NCBI RefSeq assembly: GCF_007655135.1
Contig: NC_045129.1
Location: 11,532,001 to 11,596,000 of the forward strand
Source: Punica granatum
Taxonomy: Eukaryota > Streptophyta > Magnoliopsida > Myrtales > Lythraceae
Direction of reading: 5' to 3'
Length of the DNA stretch: 64,000 nucleotides
Part shown: positions 1-11,300 of the stretch, one piece after another
How the letters are laid out: each line of letters starts with the position of its first letter
Numbering within the stretch: the stretch's first letter is position 1
Notes under the pieces: generated by a model
What the model was told of the DNA's origin: nothing
What the model saw: only the letters and a program-made list of their open reading frames with translations
Databases searched by the model: none
Program-made: the position numbers and the translations under genes

Positions 1-873
1 AAGATGAAAATTAGAGGAAAAAAGATTGCCTCTGTAAATGAGAATACATAAGAAAAATAAAGTAAAAGGTATATCTATAACTCTTTAGAAAATGGTCCAA
101 CCGTAATAATCCAAGCATTTGACCCGAGGACTCGAGTAGATAACCTATTACCTTATTTGGGTTGGACTTAAAATTAATGTTAAAAAACAAAAAATTTAAA
201 GGAAATGAAGTTTAAAAAAATATGAAAATAAAAAGAGGTGGTGTGCGTGGGGAAAACTTGCCTGCAATCTCAAAAGGGCACCTGCTTTCACTAGGTTGGT
301 TAATAAATGTTGATGCAGTTTTTTTTCTTTTCAAAAATCTATTATATAGGGATTTAAAATAGACTCCTCAAGCCTGTGCAATGAGAAACCTCTATTCGTG
401 TGATATAAGTCTGCTACATAGGATTTTTGAGTAATTCCTCAAAGTGCCTTTTCATTCATTTTCTTTAATTTAATAACCCATCGAAAGTAATTAATGAAAA
501 AATTAAAGAATCTGAGAGAAGAGCATAAGTTTATTAGTATTGTAGTAGTAGAAACATGATTAGTTGTGTCAATTGTTTTTTATTCGAAACTTTCTATTCA
601 ATTTTTCTTATTTTTATTATGCTCTTTTTGATATTTTATTTTTGGAAAAAAGCCATTTTTAATATGAACTTGCCAGTGTTAATTTTGCCTACGTGATAAT
701 ATATTAGGTGTGGCTAATTAAAATTATTTAAAAAGCAAAAGAAAAATGAGAAATTAAACCTTAAAAAATAATGCCGATCGACTGGACGGTCATCGAGAAG
801 GGGACCAGATCAAGGGCTCCCCCTTTTGGGCTCTTGCAAAGTGACATACATATTATATGTCCAATACATTATA
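1..873. other. AT-rich intergenic DNA
   Basis: No open reading frame, RNA gene or clear repeat could be supported here. The stretch is AT-rich with short homopolymer runs and ends at the target-site duplication of the next element. Confidence 0.6.
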
Positions 874-1490
874 GGAAAAATGTCAAATTTGGTCCTCAAC
901 CTTTTAACTCTTTTTCTATCTTAGTCCTAAACTTTTTCTTTGGCTAGATTTCGTCCTCAATCTTTTTTACGCGGTACGAGTTCAATCCTTCCGTCCAAAA
1001 TTATGTCCATTTCCCTAACATATATATTCGTCAAATGAGAATGCACCATGTGTGCGACAGATCACTGCTATTCTAAACCAGTTGTTATAGAGCAAATCCG
1101 ATTCTTTTTTTAATCAGATCCGTAAACCGAACTAAGATATTTCCGGTTCTTTTAGGATTCCAACCATCGCTTCTCTTTCATCGTCTCACGCACTGACAAA
1201 TGGTTGGAATTCTAAAAGAACTGAAAATATCTTAGTCCGGTTTACGGGCTGATTAAAAAAAGAATCGAATTTGCTCTATAACAACTAGTTTAGAGTATCA
1301 GTGATCTATCGCGTACGTGACGCACTCTCATTTGACGAATATACAAGTCGGAAAATGGACGGAATTGTGGACGAAAGGACTAAACTCATACCGTGCGGAA
1401 AAGATTGAGAACGAAATCTAGCTAAAGAAAATGTTTAGAACTAAGATAGAAAAAGAGCTAAAGGTTGAGGATCAAATTTGACCTTTTCCC
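874..1490. mobile_element. Foldback (long inverted repeat) MITE, MULE-like
   Basis: Almost the whole 617-bp element is an inverted repeat. The left arm (874 to about 1167) is matched by the right arm (about 1197 to 1490) with scattered mismatches, leaving a loop of only about 30 nt. The ends read GGAAAAATGTCAAATTTG and, on the other strand, GGGAAAAGGTCAAATTTG. The flanks TACATTATA (865-873) and TATATTATA (1491-1499) look like a 9-bp target duplication with one mismatch. The arm structure is seen directly. A 9-bp duplication and long terminal inverted repeats are typical of non-autonomous Mutator-like elements, so that assignment is inferred. No transposase is encoded. Confidence 0.8.
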
Positions 1491-2280
1491 TATATTATAT
1501 GAATATAAAACTTTTAAGTAACGTATATATAGTAATAACAAATATATACTCTCAACAATATTACATCTACTAATATATAATACTACATATAAGCCATAAA
1601 CATAATAAGTCATAGTTATTTATTTATTTATAACAAATTAACAAAAAAAATTGCAAGACCCATGCAATGAGCGGGCCTCAAATCTAGTTATTAGTTATTT
1701 TCAACTTGTTGCCTAGGATTAATTAATTTTCGTGCAAGTATTGACTTAGTCCTCGTCCATGAATAGTAAATTTTGAACTCCTATGCTTACAAATAAAAGT
1801 CGGTGATATTGATTTACTGCTGATCCACATCTTCATCATTATACATGTCAATCCTTTTTCATAATTTTTTTCCGAGACCCATTTTTGGGCTTTCCATGAT
1901 TGATTGCCATTAATTTTTCCTCTTTTCCAGTAATGATGATAATATATTCTGAAGTGCTGCATGGCTCTCTGTAAAACTTTGCAAGTGTAATGTATGAAAA
2001 GGTCATGCATTGATTATGTAGAGGAAGAGAAAGGGATAAATAGTTAAAGCAAAAATGCTATAAATCCTTTTGATTGATGTGCATAAAAATACTCTTAATT
2101 CAAAATCTCATCCACATATATTAAATAGCCTTTGGATATTATATAATGACAACTCATGACGGTGTGAGAGATTTTAAATTAAAAGAATTTTTAGATTGAT
2201 TATTAGGAAGATATAACAGATCTCATAATTAAAGCGATGATGATATTCAAACTAAATTAGTCGGGATCAGTTGGACTTCG
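1491..2280. other. AT-rich intergenic DNA
   Basis: I see no gene here. A 95-codon minus-strand reading frame at 1723-2010 has no recognisable family, is AT-rich and has no splice context, so it is not called. Confidence 0.5.
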
Positions 2281-2606
2281 AATATCAAGAGTGGTTTGAT
2301 TATGCCCCTTTGGGTTTCACCTTTTTTAACTTTTTATTTTTCCGATCGATTCACCTCTTTCAAGTGCCCACCCATATCTGATATATCCCGAGGTTAGGAT
2401 GGGATCACATCTGTCAATACACTCCAATGATTCTAGAACAAGAACCAGGCGACTTAACTAATTATAATCTATAATAAAATTATAGGTTACACAAAGTCCG
2501 ATTGATGTGAATCTAATAAAAAAATAATCCAAGAGAGTTAAGCCAGGTAGTTTAAGGATGTGATTTCATTAGACAAGACTCAAACTCGAGTCACCTTAAA
2601 ATATGC
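2281..2606 (+). repeat. Dispersed repeat, copy 1 of an inverted pair
   Basis: This segment is repeated in inverted orientation at about 13,110-13,420. Shared landmarks in order are a GGGTTTCACC tract, TTCTAGAACAAGAAC, AAATTATAGGTTACAC, GTGAATCTAAT and ATTAGACAAGACTCAA. The two copies have diverged with small indels. It encodes nothing recognisable and is probably a fragment of a dispersed transposon family. Confidence 0.7.
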
Positions 2607-2917
2607 AAAAAAGTATTATTATTATTAAGTCATGTGCACGACTGCGTGGCTGGACTAACTAATTTTATAAAAAAATTAAAACAGAGAATCTAATAAAAAA
2701 TAAAATATTTAAAATATGTCCAATCCATATAAAAGATTTTTTTCTCTGAGTAAGCATCAAATAATATTATTATCGGGTATTGTTGCGGGTAACTCTCAAA
2801 CATACAAAAGGAGACAAAATTTGATCTAACACTGAACTGTCATAGATCATGATCATGAGCATGAGGGTTAGACTATCGATATAAAAGTTCAACGTAAAAA
2901 TGCGAAGTTTATAGAGT

Positions 2918-4484
2918 AAATAGACAATTACGCTTCTGACTTTCGCAAGTTGCATCAATTTCGTCCCTGACTTTTCGGTTACATCAATTTGTTCCTCAAC
3001 TTTTGTACTCTTACATCAATTTCGTCCATGACTTTTCGGTTACATCAATTTGGCCATCAATTTGGCACTGTTACATCAACTTAGTCCTCGACTTTTAGCA
3101 ATTACATCAGTTAGTGCTACAGATGCATCAATTTGGTCCTTGTGTGGTGTGGTTGCATCGATCAGGTCCCAATGTGACATCAATTTGGTCCCCTGCCACA
3201 TCAATTTGGTCATGCCGTTAAGTATGGTCCCTAAGGCTATTAAATGGTGCAAATTGTTACATCAATTTAGTCATCGTGCTACATTAAATTAGTCCATGCG
3301 CTATTTCAAGGTCTCTATCTTCATCCTCGTCATCGTCACGAGGCTCTTCATCAAATGGAGTAGAGGGATCGAGACGCACAGCGTCCTTGACCTATTGGAT
3401 GATCTTCTCAACTTCATCCTCCTCATCGTTAGGGTTAGAGCAGCTAGGGTCTCGATCTCGACCGTTGCAAGCGAGTGATGTCCCTAAGGGGACTAGATTC
3501 GCGGAATCCACAAAAGAAGAAGATGATGAGAATGAGGAAGGATGAAGGGAACCTTGAGGGCAGGGAATGGAGCAGAGAGATTATCGCTCAGGACGACTTT
3601 CGGCTTGTCGTCAACTTGAGGCAGAGGAGGAGAGGGTTTTGGTCGCGAGAGAGATGGAGCAAGGGAGGAGATTTGAGAGCTTGGAAGCGGCGAGAGAGAT
3701 CGGGATCGAGGGAATGAGAAGCAGAGCAAGCAACATGGAAGTTGAGGGAAAGTTTCAAAAGGACATCGTCGTGCGTGGCCTGCAGAAGTTGCTCCACTTC
3801 GTCCATACCTAAAGGTGAATTTTCGAGGGTCGGAGGGAGAGGTAACTAAGCAAGCTCTGAAACTCCATCTCCGGAAGAGGAATGAGGGGATATGGGTGGT
3901 TAGGATGGGGATGGGTTCCTCCTCTTTCTTGAGAAAAATGGGACACAGTGGGGGTTAGAAAGCAGCCGGGGTTCATTATAGGGGCAAAGTGGAGAGAAAC
4001 AAAGCGAAAAATGGAAACTCACACAAGGAAGGGAAGACGAAGACGAAGGAGATGAAATTCGTTTGAAGTGGGACTGTGGGACGAAAGAGAATGAGAGATA
4101 GAGAGAGAGAGAATGCAAAGAAATAAGATCATAGTTCGGGATTATATCAATTTTGTCCAGGCGTTATATTAGTTCAGTTCCTGAATAAAATAACGAAACA
4201 GTAACGTCGTCTGTTCCTTTGTTACAGGATGTAACCGATGATCAATCTGATGTCACACTAAAACTCAAGGACTTGTGGTGCACTAATCAGGGATTAAATT
4301 GATGTAACTGCGAAAAGTCAATAATTAAATTTATGGAACAGTGCAAAAGTCGAGACCAAATTGATGAAACCTAAAAATTAGGAACAAAATTAATATAACA
4401 GTGCAAAAGTCGAGGATCAAATTGATGTAATTGAAAAATCAGGGACGAAATTAATGCAACTTGCGAAAATTAGTGACCAAATTA
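2918..4484. mobile_element. Large foldback element with tandemly repeated arms
   Basis: The left arm (about 2918-3295) is built of repeated units resembling TTACATCAATTTGGTCC followed by TCGACTTTT. The right arm (about 4140-4484) carries the same units in reverse complement. The outermost arms share TTTCGCAAGTTGCAT and AATTTCGTCCCTGA. The core (about 3300-4130) is purine-rich on the plus strand and less AT-rich than the arms. It has overlapping reading frames in several phases but no recognisable protein, so I treat it as non-coding or a captured fragment. No clean target duplication was found, so the outer limits are good to about 10 bp. Confidence 0.7.
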
Positions 4485-5088
4485 CCTATTAATAGTGTTC
4501 GCCATTTATTTTTTCATAATACTATTCCTTTTTTAGAAAATGACCATAATATCCTTTGGAAAAGAAAAACATGGGTTTCCGCTTGTACCCTTTTGGATAC
4601 AATCCGGCTAATATGTTTGCTCCCCCCCCATTCCAAACGATCGTTTTCTCTTATCGTTTCAGAATTCTTATATAATAGAATTTATGGCCCACTATGAGAT
4701 CAATTTTTCCACTTCCAGACATCATTGAGTGTTACGCAAGCGACTGGATATACCTCAATGAATATTTGTTCTCGATCTCCTCCCTCTCTTTCTTTTACGC
4801 AGTTGTCCCTTGTGCACTGTGCTCCCTTTTTTATCCGTTAAACGCTTACAATTTTACAATTGGCAGTACCATGCCATGACCCTCACCCTACAAGAGTTGA
4901 GACCTACCTCCTTTCGCTTGGAAATTTGAAGTTTGGTCATCCTTATCGACTTTATCGGATGATATATGCAGCTAATTTTCCATTTCATTATGCCCGGCGA
5001 TTCTGTCCTCCTCATTTTAATAAAGTTTCCATCTCGTACCAGTTCAATTATATTTCAACAAATTCTTATTTTTGAATTCTTTTTATAG
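4485..5088. other. Intergenic DNA without a supported gene
   Basis: Short overlapping frames on the plus strand (4461-5075) are not linked by splice sites and match no family I recognise. Nothing else is visible. Confidence 0.5.
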
Positions 5089-5405
5089 AGCATTATTTAA
5101 TGCTCCTCTAGATTTTACAATTAAATTTTAACTCTAACTTTAACTCTACTCACCGTACAACAAAAATCAACAACACAATTATTACTTTTTTTTTTTTCAA
5201 TTTTTTAACCATTCAATTCAATTTTTAATACTAAATTCTATCAACTATCCATTTTTTTTTCACAATTCAACAATACAATCATTACTTTTTCTTAACTATT
5301 TATTACTTTTTCATACGTTTTCTCATAATTCAACAATACGATCATTATAACTCAATTAAAATTAAAACTTAACTCTACTTAACTCTAAATTAAACTAAAG
5401 AGACG
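5089..5405. repeat. Low-complexity TTTAAC-rich MITE-like repeat
   Basis: An AT-rich segment with repeated TTTTAACTCTA, CAATTCAACAATACAATC and CATTACTTTTT motifs. It resembles 21,556-21,892 closely enough in motif order to be the same family. Ends are not sharply defined. Confidence 0.55.
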
Positions 5406-6634
5406 TAACTCTGGTCCAAAAGCATATCGGAAAATTTCCCATTGAAGGAAAAATGAGACAAAAAGACGATCTGTACAGATAGTGCAACTGCAAAATTAAT
5501 GGGGGAAAAAATTTACAACCACCTCATCTCTGAGGCCGGACTCGAGACTAGAAAGGTGCGGTGGCGACATCTCTCGGTTCTGATCCAAGAAGCTTATCGT
5601 CTATGTGGTCGTAATAGTATGACTCAGGTCCCATTCGATTCCCCACCCTCAGTACCGGCTGTAAACCCTGAACACGGACAGAACCACCATCCAAAAGCAA
5701 TTGTCAGCTGAATCAACGACCAAATTAATTGATAAACTTGTACTAAAAACAAAAATAGTTGCAACTTTTAGGTAACTAAATTCGGATTAGGGGAACAAAT
5801 CTTTAGCTAGTCTCAGCGCAGACCATAAACGAACTAGCAAACGGTTGAAAACCGATATAATCAGCCCACTAAAAGCTCGATGCTAAAACACGAAACAGAA
5901 GTCCGGCATACATGGGCCCATATGCAAGCATCAGAACAAGCCCGAAGTCGAAAGAAAAGCCTGGCCGGCGGAATCGACCATCAATGGAGGACCATGACCC
6001 CAGCAGTGGGGGACTATCTTTGGGGGCTCACCTGCTCAACCCACCCTCGACGTGGCTAGCACCCCCCCAATGGTCGATGCAGTGGCACCTCCCCTTTTCT
6101 TGGAGGCGCTCCGTACGTCGCCTCCCTCCCTGCTATGTGCCTGTGGATGACCAAGCTCATTCTACGGGGCGAAAACAATATAATATCGAGAATTTTACGG
6201 AAATGAACTAATCGTTTGTCCCCATAAGGATTGCTCATTTTGACTAAAGGCTAACTTGAATATTGGAGGGGGCTTCTCAGGATCCACTCCCGATCCCTGC
6301 TCATGTTTTTGCCTAGTCATACGGGGCACAATGGACCTAAACAGCTAGCAAGAGATTGCCAGCTGAACATTCGGGATCCAGCAAAGTTTTCCTACATCAA
6401 AGGACGATCTCCCGGAAACACTTGTTGCGAAACAAGCAAGTGAAGGTAAGAGCATGACAAGGTTTATCCCGCCTTTTTGTTCGGTGAGTACGTTTTTCAT
6501 ATTTGGTCATAGCATAGATGTATAAGCACTAAGCATAGTCGTCACATACATATATATATATATATCAAAGATTTTCAACATGGCTCGTCCCTCTTTTATT
6601 CTCTTATATTTCTTCGTAAAAACTGAATCCAAAA
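5406..6634. other. Intergenic DNA, locally GC-richer, no supported gene
   Basis: Base composition rises toward GC at about 5,880-6,160 and 6,240-6,420. Reading frames there overlap on both strands, as GC-rich DNA gives by chance, and none matches a family I know. This may be an old transposon remnant or the 3' flank of the small minus-strand gene that follows. Confidence 0.4.
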
Positions 6635-6978
6635 TTAATCCAGGCGTCTTTGGTCCATTACCTCGGTGAAGATGCTCATGGCGTCTTCTATGCTTCTCGT
6701 GTTTAACACGATGAGCGCCGCCTCCTGCAATCAAAGACACATATTCTAAATATATCAGAATATCATCCCGAGATATATATATATATATCCGCTTCTCTCT
6801 TGATGCTGAGAACGTGAGCAATACGAACCCGCGCGCGCTCCATCTGCCGCAAGCTCAATGTCCTCGGCTCGCTCTCGATCGACGACTTTCTGTCGATCCG
6901 CGAAACCGGTCTCTCGGCCTCCATTACGAGATTTTTCGAGACTGATGAGGCAGAGAGATTGGGGGAGGAAGATGTCAT
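6635..6978 (-). CDS. Small conserved plant protein, two exons
   Basis: A minus-strand two-exon model: exon 1 6978-6829 and exon 2 6724-6635, joined in phase 0 across a 104-bp intron (donor GGGTTCG, acceptor TTGCAG). It encodes 79 residues. The join restores the continuous core MERAREAALIVLNTRS followed by IEDAMSIFTE, which reads like the tail of a short, uncharacterised plant protein family. Unspliced, the frame runs into an (AT)n tract inside the intron and gives meaningless IYIYI. A second ATG (6924; MEAERPVSRIDRKSS) fits better with the TATA box at 7020-7026, since the first ATG would leave only about a dozen bases of leader. GAG|GTAATG at the end of the conserved core could be a further donor, so the last nine residues are uncertain. 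I do not know its function. Confidence 0.6.
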
Positions 6979-7017
6979 GTGAGAAATGAATTAAAAGATG
7001 CTGTGAAAAGTCGAAGG

Positions 7018-7170
7018 CGTTATATACAGAAGCGAAGCTGGGGGCGGGGGAGACAGCACGGGTGGGACGCTGACCGACGAAACCGCACGTGACTGCACAC
7101 GTGGCGGGCAGAGCGTAGGCTGTGCCGCCAGGTGTCGAGCGGGAATTCACCGGGCAGCGGGTGAGTCAGC
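7018..7170 (-). promoter_or_regulatory. Promoter with TATA box and paired G-box/ABRE motifs
   Basis: On the minus strand TATATAA lies at 7026-7020, about 95 bp before the preferred start codon of the small gene. Within the next 85 bp upstream are two CACGTG cores (7086-7091 and 7098-7103). The second is extended to CACGTGGC, the form bound by bZIP ABF/AREB factors. A TGAGTCA bZIP site lies at 7162-7168 and a further CACGTG at 7447-7452. The motifs are seen; regulation by abscisic acid or osmotic stress is inferred from known plant ABRE function, which usually needs two such elements close together. Confidence 0.6.
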
Positions 7171-8210
7171 CACGCGGCAGGTAACGTTTTACCGGGCAGA
7201 AGATTTCCTTGATCGGTGGGATTCTATCGGCACGGCAGTGCGGGGGGACCAACCGGCGGCCGACACGGTGGGAGATCTAGTGAATTACTTGGACGGTCGC
7301 GATTCCATGTGGCGTGACAGGTAGCATGATCCGATGGGTGGAGGTGGTGCCGTCAAAGGAGATTATGTGGGGAAGATTTGGATTTTGGACGGCTGTTTTG
7401 GAATTGGATTGGGGAGGCCGATACGGTGCTTGCATGGTATATCATGCACGTGAGCCTTAGGTAGGTACGGAAAATCTTGGGGTGAAATTACCACGTTGCC
7501 CCTTGGACTGGGGGTCTGGGGACAGATGGCCCCTGAAATTTCAATTGACGTGCAAAAGACGCCCTTTACGGGTGTAGACATTGCAGGTGGAATGATTGAC
7601 CACGAGGCCGTACCAGAACCAAATCCATGGATCGGGATCGCGACAGCTAATCGATGATGGCGATGGAAATCAACACAGGTGGTGGCACGACAATTGATCA
7701 GGGAAGATATTAACCATCGAAACTCGTCGATATATTGCTTTCTCTCATATAAAGGGGGGCATGTTGACAGTCTTTTCGAATTATAATGTGAAAAAGTTAT
7801 TCTATATTAAATATACAATAGATTTTCTTTATCGGAAAAAGGACGGTCTATTAAGTTGTCGATGCATGGCTACCGATCACCCCCTATCCTAAGAAATTGT
7901 CTGTAAACGAAACACAACTGCTAAATTGTCTATAAATTGATCAGGTAGTTGTTATGTATCTCACTCGTACGAATTTAGGTTTGCTTCCATTCGAACTAGG
8001 AGCGTACCCGAGAATTCGGGTGTAAACCTATAAAGAGAGCTTCTTCATTTGCTGTCCATTAGTTAGTGTTATAGCTCAGCCAACCTCTGGCAACCTTCGC
8101 CCTACAGATTGACAGTTGCGGGTGGGGTTTGGTCGTTCAGGTCGTCGACCTGGTCGGAGCTTGGATTTGATACTGGCGGCTGTACAAGGTTGGTGTGGGG
8201 CCTATTCTTA
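7171..8210. other. Upstream region of the small minus-strand gene, no other gene
   Basis: GC content is moderate up to about 7,620, consistent with promoter DNA of the 6.6-7.0 kb gene, then falls. I see no coding region. Confidence 0.45.
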
Positions 8211-8302
8211 CTGTGCGTTTGGATTCAGAGTTAAAGTAACTTTGATTTTGATTGTGAAAAAAGGACAAATGAGTTGGGATTATAAATTTGACCTGAGAAA
8301 CG
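8211..8302 (-). repeat. Half copy of a GTGCGTTTGG-ended MITE
   Basis: Beginning GTGCGTTTGGATTCAGAGTT, this 92-bp piece matches the reverse complement of 21,287-21,378 over most of its length (GTGAAAAA, ACAAAT and ATTATAAATTTGACC in the same order). Only one end of the element is present, so it is truncated or broken. Confidence 0.65.
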
Positions 8303-11300
8303 GACCACGACATCGACCTAATTTGGGCCTCAGGGTTGTCATTATATGTATGTGCCTGAGATCATGATCTCTTCATCGACCTTGCAGATAGCCATGGTCA
8401 TTAGACCTTGTTTCTATATTTTCATTTATATTAGAACTCTTTTTTTTTTTGTAAATATTTATATTAAAACTTATATGTTCTAAAGGCTAGGATGAATCAC
8501 CAAACTTGCTATGAAATATCAACTTGGATTGGATCGAGTAGTTTGGTGTCTCTCCCCATCACAAGATTTCGGATTCAAATTTTATGAATAGTGAAATTTT
8601 ACGATTGAGAAGATATTTATTCCCTAGTGGATTGTAAACAAATCCAGTTCAAATTTGAATCAGTCTGGGCCTATCAGACTTTCGAATATTAACTGATGCA
8701 AATAAGGAAGAAAAAGGTTTACTATGAAAATATGAATCATTCTGAACTTGAAGATTTTGATATATTTGGTGACTGGTTACAATTTTAAAAAATACATGTC
8801 ACTTATTAAATCATGTCATGTTTCTAAGGTACAGGTTAAAATTCTTATAAAATAAGTATGAAGTAGATGTGAATTTTGATATGGAAAGCGTACAAAAATA
8901 AAAGGATATTGTTCTTTTGAAAAAAACCTTCAGATCATAAGTCAAGGTTCATGAGTCTTAAAGCCTTCTTGAGAAAATGTAAAAATTAGTAGGAAGGATT
9001 CATAACAAGAGGATATGAAGGAGAAATAAAGTGACTCAAAAACTTACCCGTAAAATTGTGATCTTACAACCTCTAAATTTCATGCGGATAGTGAGTATTA
9101 TTATTATGCTCAACCTACTTTTTCCCTTTGTTTGAGAAAATTAAATGAGTAGGAAGGATTTATTTATAGCTTAAACCAAGCAAGCACGTGTTTTGGGAAT
9201 GAACAAGTAGTATGTTGAGCTAAGGGAAGGACAAAGAGAAATGCTAAGAGGGCAATCAACCCGCCCTCCTCCCAAAATAAAAATCTTGATGTTCTGAGAA
9301 AATTTATTTGCTTCAATTTTGGATAAAATGATCTATATTCACTTCCTATTTGAAAGATCTATCTTTTTGTTCACCCCCAACCAATTCGCTGGCTCGAATC
9401 TGGATTCCATCTCGGAGCACACAGTACACTAGTATTATTATACGAGACGTAATGGTTATTTTAACGAATTGTTGCTTAAACATTGTCTTACGGGCACCTA
9501 AGATCGAATGAGTTCAAGTAGCCAACTCTGCAATCAATCGGGCCTGCTTTGCTTGCTGTTTAATTGGCATTTCATATTGGGTTTAGCCCAATTTGAGAAC
9601 GATGAGAAGGAGTGGTTCAAGAGTCTCTATATTAAGCACAAACATTTCAACCAAAAATAATAATAATAATAATAGACGGATAAGCACACACTGATATATG
9701 AAATGAAATAGTAGTTCAAGGGTCTTTCTGATAAGAGATTGATAAGCAGTCAATTCTTTCCTTTTCTTTTATTAAGGTTTTTTCTAGGTTCTAATTATGT
9801 ATCAATAATACATCATATAAATACAGTTGTTACACGTAAAAATCAGTTGTATCATTCTATCGTGAGATTTCGCTATCCAAAAAACCGTGTACAGTTTTCT
9901 AATCTATAAATTGTATCTTGGTCATGCCTAGAATTATAAAGGCGTGATCGAATAATACACATGGTCCACGTTTCATGTTCACAAAGAAAGAGCATATAGT
10001 GGTGATTTAGAATTTAAGATATGTTAGTGTCATCATTAATCCTCCATAGAGTTGTGACACTGATGCTTTAAGGAAAACTAAGCTTAATAATGCATCATTT
10101 CAATTACTTATCGACCCAAAACTGTCATGAACACTGAACTTATAATTAGTTTCTCCTTCTTCATGATTGTAATTATACTTAGGGAATCTGATCTTTCCCA
10201 TCTTAGACCATTGTTCATAGGCATGCAACTTTTGCAATGATGAGTGCTTTAATATATTATCTATCTCTTTTCTTTTGTGTGGTGCACGAAGGTCAGGTAA
10301 CGTGCGGGTTATCTCGCACACGCACCCCAAATAATTCACCTTCTTGGACTCAAAGATAAGTACCTTGTGACTAGAATAAGTCGACGTTAGAACTGGGATT
10401 CAGTCAATAGTTTAAGAATATCGGTAATAATATAATTTAAAAAAAAAGGTAGATTATACATGTTCAGCCTTAAAATATCACATATATAAATCCCTGCAAC
10501 TTGATCCTAAGAAAATTTGAAACTTCCTAGCTTCTATGTATAAACTTAATTATCCAACCAAAGTCCTTACCTGACTAAGTTATACGAGTGAGAACATATC
10601 ACCAAAAAGACAATAATGTCTCAAATTTGATTGGTAGCCATAATTTTTGGGACAATTGTAGAACCGAAATTTCTCGTTTAGTTCTCACAAGCTGAATTTT
10701 CGTAAATCAATTTCCTCAATTTCATTTCAGTAAAATTTTTGCATAGCAAACCCTAATCATAGTCCCATCTTTGTTTGTAGATAATGCATTCCTATGGAGC
10801 TAAAAAGTGGCTTACGTATGTCGCACAATCGAATTTCCACCATGATTGATCGATTAGTAGCCATAAAGATAAGGCCCACGAAATATGCCCTACTTAAGAC
10901 GTCATCCTTAATTTGCTAAAAAAAAAAGAATTAGAAAAAGAAAAGCAGCCATTGTTTATGCCAAACGTGATCTTCTCTCTTTTGCCTTTTTTTATTTTTA
11001 TTTTTGGTAGAATGATCATCTCTCTTTCATGATGGGCCCTACAACATCTCATCAACCAAAAATTAGTTCAAAGGGAGTTCATCTAATTTAATATTATCTA
11101 TAGAGGTGCAATTAAAAGGCTTGCTAGTGTATTTCAGTTGTCTTCCAACATACTTCGATGTAAGGTTTGTTAGGCTAGAAAATATCACATTTAAATAAAT
11201 TAGTACATGAAAAATTAGGTTTCATGCAATAATTTCATTCTCGACTCGAAACTAAAAAGGTTTCAAGATCATTTTTCTTTGGTGAGACTCCGTATCCCCT

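Noticed and set aside
3475..4118. Several overlapping 70-80-codon frames inside the large foldback
   Set aside because: They overlap on both strands, are low complexity (Arg/Glu or Ser/Leu), and lie in a transposon core.
5912..6238. 99-codon plus and 60-codon minus frames
   Set aside because: Chance frames in GC-richer intergenic DNA without family, splice or promoter support.
10100..10339. 79-codon minus-strand frame, first taken for a small gene
   Set aside because: No recognisable family and no flanking exons; kept only as a note in the intergenic entry.
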